DNA from: Clostridia bacterium
GTDB taxonomy: Bacteria > Bacillota > Clostridia > Oscillospirales > CAG-272
Length of the DNA stretch: 48,360 bases
Assembly (NCBI GenBank): GCA_017483305.1
Contig: JAFULC010000030.1
Location: 1-48,360 of the forward strand
Reading direction: 5' to 3'
In this document: piece after piece, positions 16,170 to 24,024 of the stretch
How the letters are laid out: every line of letters starts with the position of its first letter
How positions within the stretch are numbered: the first letter of the stretch is position 1
The notes under the pieces: model-generated
The model's database searches: none
What the model was told of the DNA's origin: nothing
Seen by the model: only the letters and a program-made list of their open reading frames with translations
Program-made: the position numbers and the translations under genes

Positions 16170-18851
16170 TCAGCCGTGACGCTTATCGATCGCTCTGTGG
16201 ATCACCTTTGCAATTTCAACTATCGGGATAATAAGAATTGCAAGTCCGAATGCGATGCCGTATTCGGTAAGGTCGAGATGAGCAAGCTCAAATGCGTTAG
16301 CGAGGAAGGGAATCTCGATAACCGCAGTTGTGAGCAAGAGCGAAAGCGCACCTGCACCCCAGAGCCAGAGATTCTGGGTCTTCATAGCGAAAATAGAACC
16401 GTGAAGACTTCTCATATTGAATGCGTGACAGATCTCGCAAAGCGAGAGGGTAAGGAATGCCATGCTTGTTCCAAGCATCTCAGCGGAGTACGTACCTGCC
16501 GCGATAGCATCTGCGTGGTGAAGATCTGCAAGATAGTATCTGCCGATAAGGTAAGATGCAAGTGTGATGACGGTTACGAGTACGCCCTGATAGAACACCG
16601 CAACGCCAAGACCGCCTGCAAATATGCCTTCCTTTGAGTCACGGGGCTTGCGCTTCATAACGTCAGCCTCGGGCTTTTCCATACCGAGCGCAAGAGCAGG
16701 GAAGCAGTCTGTAATAAGATTGATCCAAAGCAGGTGAACGGGCTTGAATATCGTAAATCCGAGAAGAGTTGCAGCGAATATCGAAAGCACCTCGGAGAGA
16801 TTGGATGCGAGAAGGAACTGAATTGCCTTACGGATGTTGTCGTAGATTCTTCTTCCTTCGCCAACCGCGGAAACGATGGTTGCAAAGTTGTCGTCTGCGA
16901 GTATCATATCCGCGACGTTCTTCGTAACGTCAGTACCCGTGATACCCATTCCAACACCGATGTCAGCGTTCTTTATAGAGGGAGCGTCGTTTACGCCGTC
17001 GCCGGTCATAGCGGTAACCATGCCCTTCTTTCTCCAAGCGTTGACGATTCTCGTCTTGTGCTCGGGTTGAACACGTGCGTATACGCTGTATTTTTCAACT
17101 AAGGTTTCAAACTCCTCGTCGGAGATATCGTCGAGCTCAGCGCCTGTGATCGCCTGCGAGGGATCGGTAATGATACCGAGCTGCATCGCGATCGCGATAG
17201 CGGTATCCTTGTGGTCGCCCGTGATCATTATAGGACGTATACCTGCGCTTCGGCACTCGTCGATAGCAGGCTTTACCTCGGGACGAACAGGGTCGATCAT
17301 ACCAACAAGACCTACGAAGCAGAGGTCGTTCTCGACCGCCTCGCTGGTGTACTCGTCAGGTTCATTGTCAAGGTCCTTCTTCGCAGCCGCAAGAACGCGG
17401 AGCGCCTTGTCTGCCATAGCCTTGTTAGCCGCGAGAATTTCCTGGCGGAGAGCATCTGTAAGATCTACGACCTCGCCGTTCACAAGCGTCTTCGTGCAAC
17501 GCTTAAGGAGCTCGTCGGGAGCGCCCTTTGTGAACTGAACGATCGCGCCGTCAGCGGTCTTGTGTACGGTTGACATCATCTTTCTTCCCGAATCGAAGGG
17601 AACCTCGCCTACACGAACGAAGATGTTTTTCTGAACGTTCTTGGAAAGCTCAAGCTTTTCTGCGTAGTTAACGAGAGCAGCCTCGGTAGGCTCGCCGACT
17701 GCGGTTTTTGCCTCCTCGTCAAACTCCGCATCGGAGCAGAGCGACATAGCGTTTGCAAGGAGCTTTTCGTTGTCTCCGTAGTGCTCAACTACGGTCATCT
17801 TGTTCTGTGTAAGAGTACCGGTCTTATCAGAGCAGATTATCTGCGTGCATCCGAGAGTTTCAACTGCGGTAAGCTTACGAATTATCGCGCTTCTCTTGGA
17901 CATGTTGGTTACGCCGATAGAGAGAACGATAGTAACAACGGTAGCAAGTCCCTCAGGAATAGCCGCAACCGCAAGGGAAATAGCTATCATGAAGGAGTTG
18001 AGTATGGGCTCAAAGCCTAATCCGTCACGAATGAGCTGTACGCCGAAGATAACTACACAGATACCTATAACGAGCCATGTAAGGATCTTGGAAAGACCTG
18101 CAAGCTTGATCTGAAGGGGCGTTTTGCCTTCCTCTGCCTGTGCAAGCGCGTCCGCGATCTTACCCATTTCGGTATCCATACCGGTTGCAACTATTACAGC
18201 CTTACCGCGTCCGTAAACGACGGTAGAGCCCATAAATACCATGTTCTTGCGGTCGCCGAGCGCAACGTCGCCGTTTGCACCGGGGGTGAGAGTCTCAACC
18301 CTCTTGTCCACGGGAACAGACTCGCCCGTGAGGGCAGCCTCCTCGATCTTCATGGAAGCGCACTCGATTATACGTGCATCTGCGGGAACTGCATCGCCCG
18401 CCTCAAGAACTATAATATCACCGATCACAAGGTCTTCACTCGGTATGCTTATCTGCTTGCCGTCACGAATTACCTTGCTTTGTGCTTTAGACATTGCCTG
18501 AAGAGCCTCGATAGCCTTTTCAGCCTTGCTCTCCTGAAGAACGCCGAGAATCGCGTTTATAAGCACGACGGCGAGAATGATCACAACGTCAGCAGGGAAT
18601 TCAAAGCCGTGCTGAAGACCGTTATAGATCTCCACACCTGCGGAAATAGCCGCGGCAACGAGAAGGATGATGGTCATCGGCTCGGCAAGCTGCTTGAAAA
18701 ACCTGACGATCATTGATTCCTTCTTTGCTTCTACAAGCTTGTTCTTGCCGTTTTCGGCAAGTCGCTTTTCTGCCTCGGCGGAGGTAAGACCTTCGGGAGA
18801 GGCGTTCAGCTCATGCAAGACACTTTCTTTGTCCTCGCAATAGAATTTCAT
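16170..18851 (-). CDS. Cation-translocating P-type ATPase, calcium (type IIA) class
   Basis: The 893-residue protein has the whole P-type plan: N-terminal cation-ATPase domain, LTGES actuator motif (~174-178), PEGL in helix M4 (299-302), phosphorylation site DKTGTLT with Asp342, a nucleotide-binding domain, GDGVNDAP, and a C-terminal block of six membrane helices. PEGL and overall layout match SERCA-like bacterial Ca2+ pumps (LMCA1/YloB). It probably exports Ca2+; some relatives carry Mn2+. It is a single gene with its own promoter and terminator, and GGAGG precedes the ATG. The short leader shows no yybP-ykoY riboswitch. Confidence 0.9.
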   Translation of the reverse strand: MKFYCEDKESVLHELNASPEGLTSAEAEKRLAENGKNKLVEAKKESMIVRFFKQLAEPMTIILLVAAAISAGVEIYNGLQHGFEFPADVVIILAVVLINAILGVLQESKAEKAIEALQAMSKAQSKVIRDGKQISIPSEDLVIGDIIVLEAGDAVPADARIIECASMKIEEAALTGESVPVDKRVETLTPGANGDVALGDRKNMVFMGSTVVYGRGKAVIVATGMDTEMGKIADALAQAEEGKTPLQIKLAGLSKILTWLVIGICVVIFGVQLIRDGLGFEPILNSFMIAISLAVAAIPEGLATVVTIVLSIGVTNMSKRSAIIRKLTAVETLGCTQIICSDKTGTLTQNKMTVVEHYGDNEKLLANAMSLCSDAEFDEEAKTAVGEPTEAALVNYAEKLELSKNVQKNIFVRVGEVPFDSGRKMMSTVHKTADGAIVQFTKGAPDELLKRCTKTLVNGEVVDLTDALRQEILAANKAMADKALRVLAAAKKDLDNEPDEYTSEAVENDLCFVGLVGMIDPVRPEVKPAIDECRSAGIRPIMITGDHKDTAIAIAMQLGIITDPSQAITGAELDDISDEEFETLVEKYSVYARVQPEHKTRIVNAWRKKGMVTAMTGDGVNDAPSIKNADIGVGMGITGTDVTKNVADMILADDNFATIVSAVGEGRRIYDNIRKAIQFLLASNLSEVLSIFAATLLGFTIFKPVHLLWINLITDCFPALALGMEKPEADVMKRKPRDSKEGIFAGGLGVAVFYQGVLVTVITLASYLIGRYYLADLHHADAIAAGTYSAEMLGTSMAFLTLSLCEICHAFNMRSLHGSIFAMKTQNLWLWGAGALSLLLTTAVIEIPFLANAFELAHLDLTEYGIAFGLAILIIPIVEIAKVIHRAIDKRHG

Positions 18852-18926
18852 TGATTTTCCTCCAATTTTCAGCTATATGAAAGCTTGAATATAGCCCTAT
18901 CTGTAAAAATAAGGGCCTCTTGTATA

Positions 18927-18955
18927 ATTATACCATAAATAATATACAAAATCAA
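18927..18955 (-). promoter_or_regulatory. Promoter of the P-type ATPase gene
   Basis: On the minus strand TTGATT (18950-18955) and TATAAT (18927-18932) are separated by 17 bp. Confidence 0.8.
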
Positions 18956-19055
18956 CAACACTAGGTTATTTAATATGAAAATACTTTGTTATACAATTGT
19001 GAAAAATATTTGTCCAACTCTCAAAGAATAGCGCTTGTTACAGTTAGTATTCCCC

Positions 19056-19091
19056 AAACAAAAACAGAGCCCTCCGAAAAGAACTCTGTAA
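19056..19091 (-). terminator. Terminator of the feo operon
   Basis: On the minus strand ACAGAGTTC (19089-19081) pairs with GGGCTCTGT (19072-19064, two G-T pairs), followed by TTTTTG. It lies 11 nt past the stop of the small FeoB-associated gene. Confidence 0.78.
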
Positions 19092-19100
19092 TTGTAAAAA

Positions 19101-19265
19101 TTATTGATTATTTTCTTTGTTTTGACTGTTGCAAAGTCCGCAAGCACCGCAGTTTCCGCCGCAGGAGCAGGAGGATTTGCCTTTTTTCTTATTTATCACG
19201 CCAACGACGATTATCGATACGAAAGCCGCGGCAATAACACCGATCAGAAGATATGATAACCACAT
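19101..19265 (-). CDS. FeoB-associated Cys-rich membrane protein, 54 residues
   Basis: This small frame reads MWLSYLLIGVIAA at its start, one membrane helix (~2-24), then a Lys-rich turn (NKKKGK) and a Cys cluster: SCSCGGNCGACGLC with Cys33, 35, 39, 42 and 45. It ends in a polar tail. The start is fixed by AAAGGAGG 8 nt upstream of the ATG, and it begins 26 nt after the feoB stop. It matches the FeoB_associated family, which commonly follows feoB in Bacillota and is thought to aid Fe(II) transport in a FeoC-like way. The cysteines could bind metal or sense redox state; neither is proven. Confidence 0.88.
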   Translation of the reverse strand: MWLSYLLIGVIAAAFVSIIVVGVINKKKGKSSCSCGGNCGACGLCNSQNKENNQ

Positions 19266-19291
19266 AAATTTATCCTCCTTTTAAAGAATTT

Positions 19292-21508
19292 TTATTTGCC
19301 GAGCGCCTTTTTTGCGGGACGAACGAGCATGTATATCATAAATGCAAGCACCACAGCTGCCGCAACGGTACCAATAATACTGCCCGTGCCGATAAACCAA
19401 GCGCCGATTTGATATACGATAAGTGAGCACGCGTAAGCGAAAACGCACATATAGCCGATAGCGAATGCCGTCCACTTGCCGTTGTTCATCTCTCTCTTGA
19501 TCGCACCCATAGCAGCAAAGCAGGGAGCACAAAGAAGGTTGAACATCATAAACGAGAAGCCTGCGAGAGCGTTGCCGCCAAAGAAGATAAGTCCTGCTGC
19601 CTGCTGAGCCGAGAGAGCCTCACCAACAAGCGCATCCTCCATTCCTGCAAGTGCTCCGAACACGCCAACTACCTCTTCCTTCGCAACAAGACCAAGAATA
19701 GTAGCAACGGCTGCCTGCCAGGTTCCAAATCCGAGAGGCGCGAAGATCCAGGCGATAGCGTTTCCAATCACCTCGAGAATGGAAGCTCCTCCGAGCTCCT
19801 CAGTGATGTAGTGGAAGCCACCCTCAAACGAAAGACTGTTGAGAGTCCAGATGATAATGCTTGCCGCAAGGATAACTGTTCCCGCGCGCTTGATAAAGGA
19901 CCATCCGCGCTCCCACATAGAGCGGAATACGTTGCCTGCAACGGGTGCGTGATAAGCGGGAAGCTCCATAACAAAGGGAGCAGGATCACCCGCAAAGGGC
20001 TTTGTCTTCTTGAGAATAATACCCGAGATGATTACCGCCGCAATACCGATAAAATACGCCGAGGTAGCAACCCAAGCGCCGCCGAGCCAGCTGTTGCTGA
20101 AGAGAGCGCCCGCGATAAACGCTACTATGGGCATTTTCGCTCCGCAGGGCATAAAGCCTGCGGTCATAATAGTCATTTTTCTGTCACGGTCCTGCTCAAT
20201 GGTTCTCGAAGCCATAATACCGGGAACGCCGCATCCTGTACTAACAAGCATAGGAATGAATGACTTTCCGGAAAGACCGAACTTGCGGAATACACGGTCC
20301 ATAATGAAGGCAACACGTGCCATATATCCGCAATCCTCAAGCAGAGACAGAAGAATAAAGAGAACGAGAAGCTGGGGAACGAAGCCGAGAACGGCACCAA
20401 CGCCGCCTACGATACCGTCCATAATAAGCGAGTAGAGCCAAGGGAAGATAACGGGATCTCCTGCTTGATTCAGTAGTACCATATCAAGTAGCTCGGGAAT
20501 ACTTACCCACGAGCCCATCCAAGAGGGAAGATCTCCCGCAGCAGCCGCTTCGGCAAACGAGCCGAACAATCCGTCGTTCATAAATACAACGGTAAAATCA
20601 CCGATCGAACCGATAGAAATGAAATAAACCAGGAACATTGCGATAGCGAAGATCGGCAGCGCAAGAATTCTGTTTGTAACGATCTTGTCTATCTTGTCGG
20701 AGAGGGTCAGCTTATCGTGACTCTTCTTTTTGTAGCAGTTCTTCATCAGCTGCGCTATGTAAACGTAACGCTCGTTGGTAATGATCGACTCGGCGTCATC
20801 ATCAAGCTCGCGCTCTGCCGCAGCAATGTCTTTTTCAATGTGAGCAAGCATCTCCTCGGAGAGACCGAGAGCCTCGATAGCCTTTTCGTCTCTCTCAAAG
20901 ATCTTGATCGCGTACCATCTCTGCTGCTCCTCGGGAAGAGAGTGCACCGCCGCCTCCTCAATATGAGCGATCGCGTGCTCAACTGCACCCGAGAAGGTGT
21001 GCATGGGAACGCACTTGCCTGTCTCTGCGGCCTTGATAGCCTCCTCTGCAGCGATGAGAGTTCCGTCGCCCTTGAGTGCAGAGATCTCAACGATCTTGCA
21101 TCCAAGCTCGCGGCTGAGCTCCTCAATATTGATCTTATCGCCGTTCTTGCGAACGATATCCATCATATTGATAGCAACTACAACGGGAATGCCGAGCTCT
21201 GTGAGCTGAGTCGTGAGATAAAGGTTTCTTTCAAGATTAGTTCCGTCAACAATGTTAAGGATAACGTCGGGACGCTCTCCGATGAGGTAATTTCTTGCAA
21301 CTACCTCTTCAAGAGTGTAGGGGGAAAGGGAATAAATGCCGGGGAGGTCGGTAACGGTAACACCGTCGTGCTTTTTGAGCTTACCTTCCTTTTTCTCCAC
21401 GGTAACACCGGGCCAGTTTCCGACGTACTGGTTAGCGCCCGTAAGCGCGTTGAACAATGTCGTCTTACCGCAGTTAGGGTTGCCGGCAAGAGCAATTCTG
21501 ATACTCAT
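19292..21508 (-). CDS. feoB: Ferrous iron transport protein B
   Basis: The 738-residue protein combines a GTPase and a membrane channel. The G domain has G1 GNPNCGKT (~9-16), a switch region at ~38-45 (GVTVEKKEG follows), G3 DLPG (~54-57) and G4 NMMD (~113-116). A helical GDI domain follows (~165-265), then two Gate repeats with about eight or more membrane helices, including conserved Cys in STGCGVPG and LLCAPCFA. It imports Fe2+ in anaerobes. The gene lies in an operon behind two feoA genes and is followed by the Cys-rich accessory protein. The ATG is 13 nt from the nearest AAGG, a long spacing, and a metalloregulator-like palindrome lies 50 nt upstream. Confidence 0.94.
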   Translation of the reverse strand: MSIRIALAGNPNCGKTTLFNALTGANQYVGNWPGVTVEKKEGKLKKHDGVTVTDLPGIYSLSPYTLEEVVARNYLIGERPDVILNIVDGTNLERNLYLTTQLTELGIPVVVAINMMDIVRKNGDKINIEELSRELGCKIVEISALKGDGTLIAAEEAIKAAETGKCVPMHTFSGAVEHAIAHIEEAAVHSLPEEQQRWYAIKIFERDEKAIEALGLSEEMLAHIEKDIAAAERELDDDAESIITNERYVYIAQLMKNCYKKKSHDKLTLSDKIDKIVTNRILALPIFAIAMFLVYFISIGSIGDFTVVFMNDGLFGSFAEAAAAGDLPSWMGSWVSIPELLDMVLLNQAGDPVIFPWLYSLIMDGIVGGVGAVLGFVPQLLVLFILLSLLEDCGYMARVAFIMDRVFRKFGLSGKSFIPMLVSTGCGVPGIMASRTIEQDRDRKMTIMTAGFMPCGAKMPIVAFIAGALFSNSWLGGAWVATSAYFIGIAAVIISGIILKKTKPFAGDPAPFVMELPAYHAPVAGNVFRSMWERGWSFIKRAGTVILAASIIIWTLNSLSFEGGFHYITEELGGASILEVIGNAIAWIFAPLGFGTWQAAVATILGLVAKEEVVGVFGALAGMEDALVGEALSAQQAAGLIFFGGNALAGFSFMMFNLLCAPCFAAMGAIKREMNNGKWTAFAIGYMCVFAYACSLIVYQIGAWFIGTGSIIGTVAAAVVLAFMIYMLVRPAKKALGK

Positions 21509-21557
21509 AACAGTAACAATGCCTTTCTATAAGTTAAATTTTTAATTTCATTTTGAA

Positions 21558-21573
21558 GTTAGCAACCGCTAAC
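21558..21573. promoter_or_regulatory. Second GTTAGC/GCTAAC palindrome, in the feoA-feoB gap
   Basis: GTTAGCAACCGCTAAC is a 7-2-7 inverted repeat with one mismatched pair. It repeats the perfect palindrome in the feo leader (22159-22174), so both look like binding sites for one regulator, most plausibly a DtxR/MntR-type iron sensor. This site would control feoB separately from the feoA genes. Confidence 0.6.
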
Positions 21574-21581
21574 TCTCCGCC

Positions 21582-21613
21582 AAAAATATCAGGGGAATAA
21601 TCCCCGAATATTT
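21582..21613 (-). terminator. Hairpin between feoA and feoB, possible attenuator
   Basis: On the minus strand AAAATATTCGGGGA pairs with TCCCCTGATATTTT around an ATAA-type loop (two mismatched pairs), with T-rich sequence at the 3' side. It begins inside the last codons of feoA and could lower read-through into feoB. Confidence 0.5.
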
Positions 21614-21834
21614 TATTCTACCTCAACCATTTCGGCATCGGCACGGCGCAATGAAAGCTCGTAACCGCGAACGTTGATCTCAACGGGGTCACCTAAGGGA
21701 GCGACCTTTCGGACGTAGATCTCAACGCCCTTGGTAATTCCCATGTCCATGATCCTGCGCTTGACCGCGCCCTCACCGTGAAGCTTAACTACCTTGACCG
21801 TTTCGCCGACCTTGACTTCCTTCAGAGTTTTCAT
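21613..21834 (-). CDS. feoA: FeoA family protein, proximal to feoB
   Basis: The 73-residue protein is an SH3-like FeoA domain: VGETVKVVKLHGEGAVKRRIMDMGITKG at the front and APLGDPVEINVRGYELSLRRADA at the end, the typical FeoA pattern. FeoA proteins are small cytosolic partners that tune the FeoB GTPase. It has a strong AAGGAGG site 8 nt before its ATG. It is the second of two different feoA genes ahead of feoB, separated from feoB by about 100 nt that carry a hairpin and an operator-like palindrome. Confidence 0.92.
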   Translation of the reverse strand: MKTLKEVKVGETVKVVKLHGEGAVKRRIMDMGITKGVEIYVRKVAPLGDPVEINVRGYELSLRRADAEMVEVE

Positions 21835-21880
21835 TTCTGCAACCTCCTTAACGTATTATATTATAAAAGAGCGGGGAAGA

Positions 21881-22093
21881 TCACACCATGATCTTCATAG
21901 CCATTTCCTTGCTTATAGCAACGCGGGACTCCTTGACCTTGACGATAATGTTTCCGCCGATAGAATTAATGATCGAAACGTCACCGCCAACGACGAAGCC
22001 GAGATTCTCAAGATGTTTTTTCACCTCGGGAGAGCCGCCGATCCTTCTGATCAAATATTCTTCGCCAATATTGGCAAGAGCTAAAGGCATCAT
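21881..22093 (-). CDS. feoA: FeoA family protein, distal copy
   Basis: The 70-residue protein shows the FeoA pattern (LANIGEEYLIRRIGG, HLENLGFVVGGDV, NIIVKVKESRVAISKEMA) but is clearly diverged from the adjacent feoA, so the pair is not a recent duplication. Tandem non-identical feoA genes are common in Clostridia. The start is ATG at 22093 (a second ATG follows directly), with AGAGGA 7 nt upstream. It is the first gene of the feo operon, behind a promoter whose downstream flank holds a perfect GTTAGCA/TGCTAAC palindrome, so iron-dependent repression is likely. Confidence 0.9.
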   Translation of the reverse strand: MMPLALANIGEEYLIRRIGGSPEVKKHLENLGFVVGGDVSIINSIGGNIIVKVKESRVAISKEMAMKIMV

Positions 22094-22158
22094 AGATAAG
22101 TCCTCTTTAGTGGTAATTTGCTGTGCTTTTCTATATCTTAAAAAGCAAAAATCTATCA

Positions 22159-22174
22159 GTTAGCATCTGCTAAC
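22159..22174. promoter_or_regulatory. Perfect GTTAGCA-N2-TGCTAAC operator in the feo leader
   Basis: A 7-2-7 perfect inverted repeat lies 8 bp downstream of the feo -10 box, spanning the likely start of transcription, a position suited to repression. Shape and sequence are reminiscent of DtxR-family iron boxes (which contain GGTTAG/CTAACC). The same site recurs at 21558-21573. Confidence 0.68.
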
Positions 22175-22181
22175 CGAAATT

Positions 22182-22209
22182 ATTATACCATAATATAGGA
22201 AAATGTCAA
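22182..22209 (-). promoter_or_regulatory. Promoter of the feo operon
   Basis: On the minus strand TTGACA (22204-22209) and TATAAT (22182-22187) have a 16-bp spacer. The -35 box is only ~31 bp from the terminator hairpin of the upstream esterase gene. Confidence 0.82.
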
Positions 22210-22235
22210 TAAGTTTTACAAAAAAAACGAAAAAA

Positions 22236-22275
22236 TAGCAAAAAGCACAAAAAGAAGCCTTGTCCTTTTTGTGCT
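22236..22275 (-). terminator. Terminator of the esterase lipoprotein gene
   Basis: On the minus strand GCACAAAAAG (22274-22265) pairs perfectly with CTTTTTGTGC (22254-22245), followed by TTTTTGC. Confidence 0.83.
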
Positions 22276-22297
22276 TTTTGTGCAATTATCTTGCGCG

Positions 22298-23863
22298 TTA
22301 GTCAATAGCCTTTGAAAGCGCTTCACCGAAAAGCCTTCCAAGTAAGAGCATAGACTCGGAATCGTAATGCGCAAAGTCATTATTCTCAAACATAGTAGTA
22401 AGACCGTAATCATTAGTATCGATAAAATAATTGAGATGAGAATCTCTCGATACCAAAACTTTAGAGTAATTTAGTGCCAAGAAATTACTCCACATACCGC
22501 TATCCGTGATAGCCGCATCGATGAATGCGATGCCGCGCACCGATGCATGATCCGCAAACTTCTCACGGATATGGCTTATCAGCGCAGTCTCAAGCTCGTA
22601 GTACCCGTATGCCTGAGAAGCCAGATTTGCATCAGACTCTCCCTGCATCCAGAGCATACCGACGATCTTAGGCGTCAAGCCTTCTGCTTCGAGCAGGGCG
22701 AGACCCTTTTCAATATTCTGGTCAAGCTTTACAAAGCACTCACCGTACGAGCCATCGTCGATCGGGTTAAAATGATCGTGAATTGTAGCACCGCCTGCGG
22801 CGTATTTGATGATATAAAAGGTCTCGTCGGGATAGGTCTCGGAAAGGTAAGCGGCAAGACCGAGCTCAGGACCGAACATATTGGCGGTAACGCCCTGACC
22901 TACCTTTACGTTAACAAATGTATCGGAATGCTGGGTGTGCTGGATTACGTGATTTACATCAAGCAGCTCACTATAGTAAAGAATCTTTATATTTTCAAAT
23001 CCGTCTGAGTATTTTTTATACTCATTAGCGCCGAGCTTCTGATACAGATATGCGGTTGAAGATGTACCGACACCGTTGGACTGACCCGAAAGAATAATAA
23101 CCTTTGCGACGTCCTCAGGGTCCTTTTCGGTCACGATGTCAGAGGTTTCTTCCTCCTGCTTGGGAACGGAGTGCTCGATCGTAAAGCCTCCGTACAGAGC
23201 TCTTTGTCCTGCCTTTGTGGGAGAACCGTTCATATAGCAGATCAGATTGTAGGGAGCATATTCCTCGGGCATATCGCCCTTGCTCCAGACTGTTCCGAGC
23301 AGCGTGGATTCGGAGGAATCCTGGGACTCGTTAGACAGAACTACCAGATAATCTCCCTTGCCGACCTCACCGTCCTCAAACTTCATAGTATAGGTCTGGA
23401 AAATAGTTCCAACCTTGTCGGAGCGGATGGGCTCTGCGGCAACAGACTCGTCGTAGTCGCCCGTGAATTTATACAAGTTAACAACGAGGGTTGTATCCGC
23501 CTGAGTGGTCAATGCTCTGATTCTTATCGAAAGCGCGGTAAGCTGACCGTCGGGAATCGTAAACGACATGGCGCAGGATGACGTCTTTTTCAGAACCTTA
23601 GATCCAACGATATCATTCGTATAGCTGCAAAAGCTTACGTAATCCTCGCGGACCTCGGTTTCTCCGAGATATTCCGTGGTCTCCTCGGTCGTCTCGTCGG
23701 TTGTTTCGTCAGCCGTTCCGTCGGTTGTTTCATCGGTGGTTTCCTCGGTTGTTTCTTCGGTTACGGTGGTTTCATCCTCCGCCGTTCTCGAGTCTTTGCA
23801 GGCAACGAAGGAAAGTGCAAGCACCATAGCCAAAATAAGTGCAATAAGCTTCAAGAATTTCAT
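22298..23863 (-). CDS. Lipoprotein acetylesterase, sialate O-acetylesterase-like (SASA/SGNH)
   Basis: From ATG 23863 the protein has 521 residues, a lipoprotein signal peptide ending FVAC (Cys22) and AAAGGA upstream; the open frame runs 21 codons further back but without a better start. Residues ~28-66 are a Thr/Glu/Asp linker of near-repeats (TTDE, TTEE). A beta-rich middle part (~70-235) is followed by an SGNH-type esterase domain: ILSGQSNGVG holds the nucleophile Ser, KYAAGGATIHDHF the conserved Gly, and WMQGESDA the QGE motif typical of carbohydrate acetylesterases. It probably removes acetyl groups from glycans outside the cell. It has its own promoter and terminator. Confidence 0.85.
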   Translation of the reverse strand: MKFLKLIALILAMVLALSFVACKDSRTAEDETTVTEETTEETTDETTDGTADETTDETTEETTEYLGETEVREDYVSFCSYTNDIVGSKVLKKTSSCAMSFTIPDGQLTALSIRIRALTTQADTTLVVNLYKFTGDYDESVAAEPIRSDKVGTIFQTYTMKFEDGEVGKGDYLVVLSNESQDSSESTLLGTVWSKGDMPEEYAPYNLICYMNGSPTKAGQRALYGGFTIEHSVPKQEEETSDIVTEKDPEDVAKVIILSGQSNGVGTSSTAYLYQKLGANEYKKYSDGFENIKILYYSELLDVNHVIQHTQHSDTFVNVKVGQGVTANMFGPELGLAAYLSETYPDETFYIIKYAAGGATIHDHFNPIDDGSYGECFVKLDQNIEKGLALLEAEGLTPKIVGMLWMQGESDANLASQAYGYYELETALISHIREKFADHASVRGIAFIDAAITDSGMWSNFLALNYSKVLVSRDSHLNYFIDTNDYGLTTMFENNDFAHYDSESMLLLGRLFGEALSKAID

Positions 23864-23897
23864 ATCCAAATTCCTTTCATAAGTATTCAACCCAACA

Positions 23898-23926
23898 ATT
23901 ATATCACACATCGACTCAAAAATCAA
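23898..23926 (-). promoter_or_regulatory. Promoter of the esterase lipoprotein gene
   Basis: On the minus strand TTGATT (23921-23926) and TATAAT (23898-23903) are 17 bp apart; it is divergent from the cysK promoter. Confidence 0.8.
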
Positions 23927-23965
23927 GGATTTTTATAAAATTAAATGATAGTTTCGCCGTCGCAA

Positions 23966-23994
23966 TTGACAAAATAAGGGTTATGTGATATAAT
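23966..23994 (+). promoter_or_regulatory. Consensus promoter of cysK
   Basis: TTGACA (23966-23971) and TATAAT (23989-23994) are separated by 17 bp, a perfect consensus. Confidence 0.85.
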
Positions 23995-24024
23995 TTATAT
24001 CGAAACAGGAAAGAGGGTGCTGAT

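Noticed and set aside
18852-18926. yybP-ykoY (Mn2+) riboswitch ahead of the P-type ATPase
   Set aside because: The leader is only about 75 nt and shows just short unrelated stems, without the conserved core of that riboswitch.
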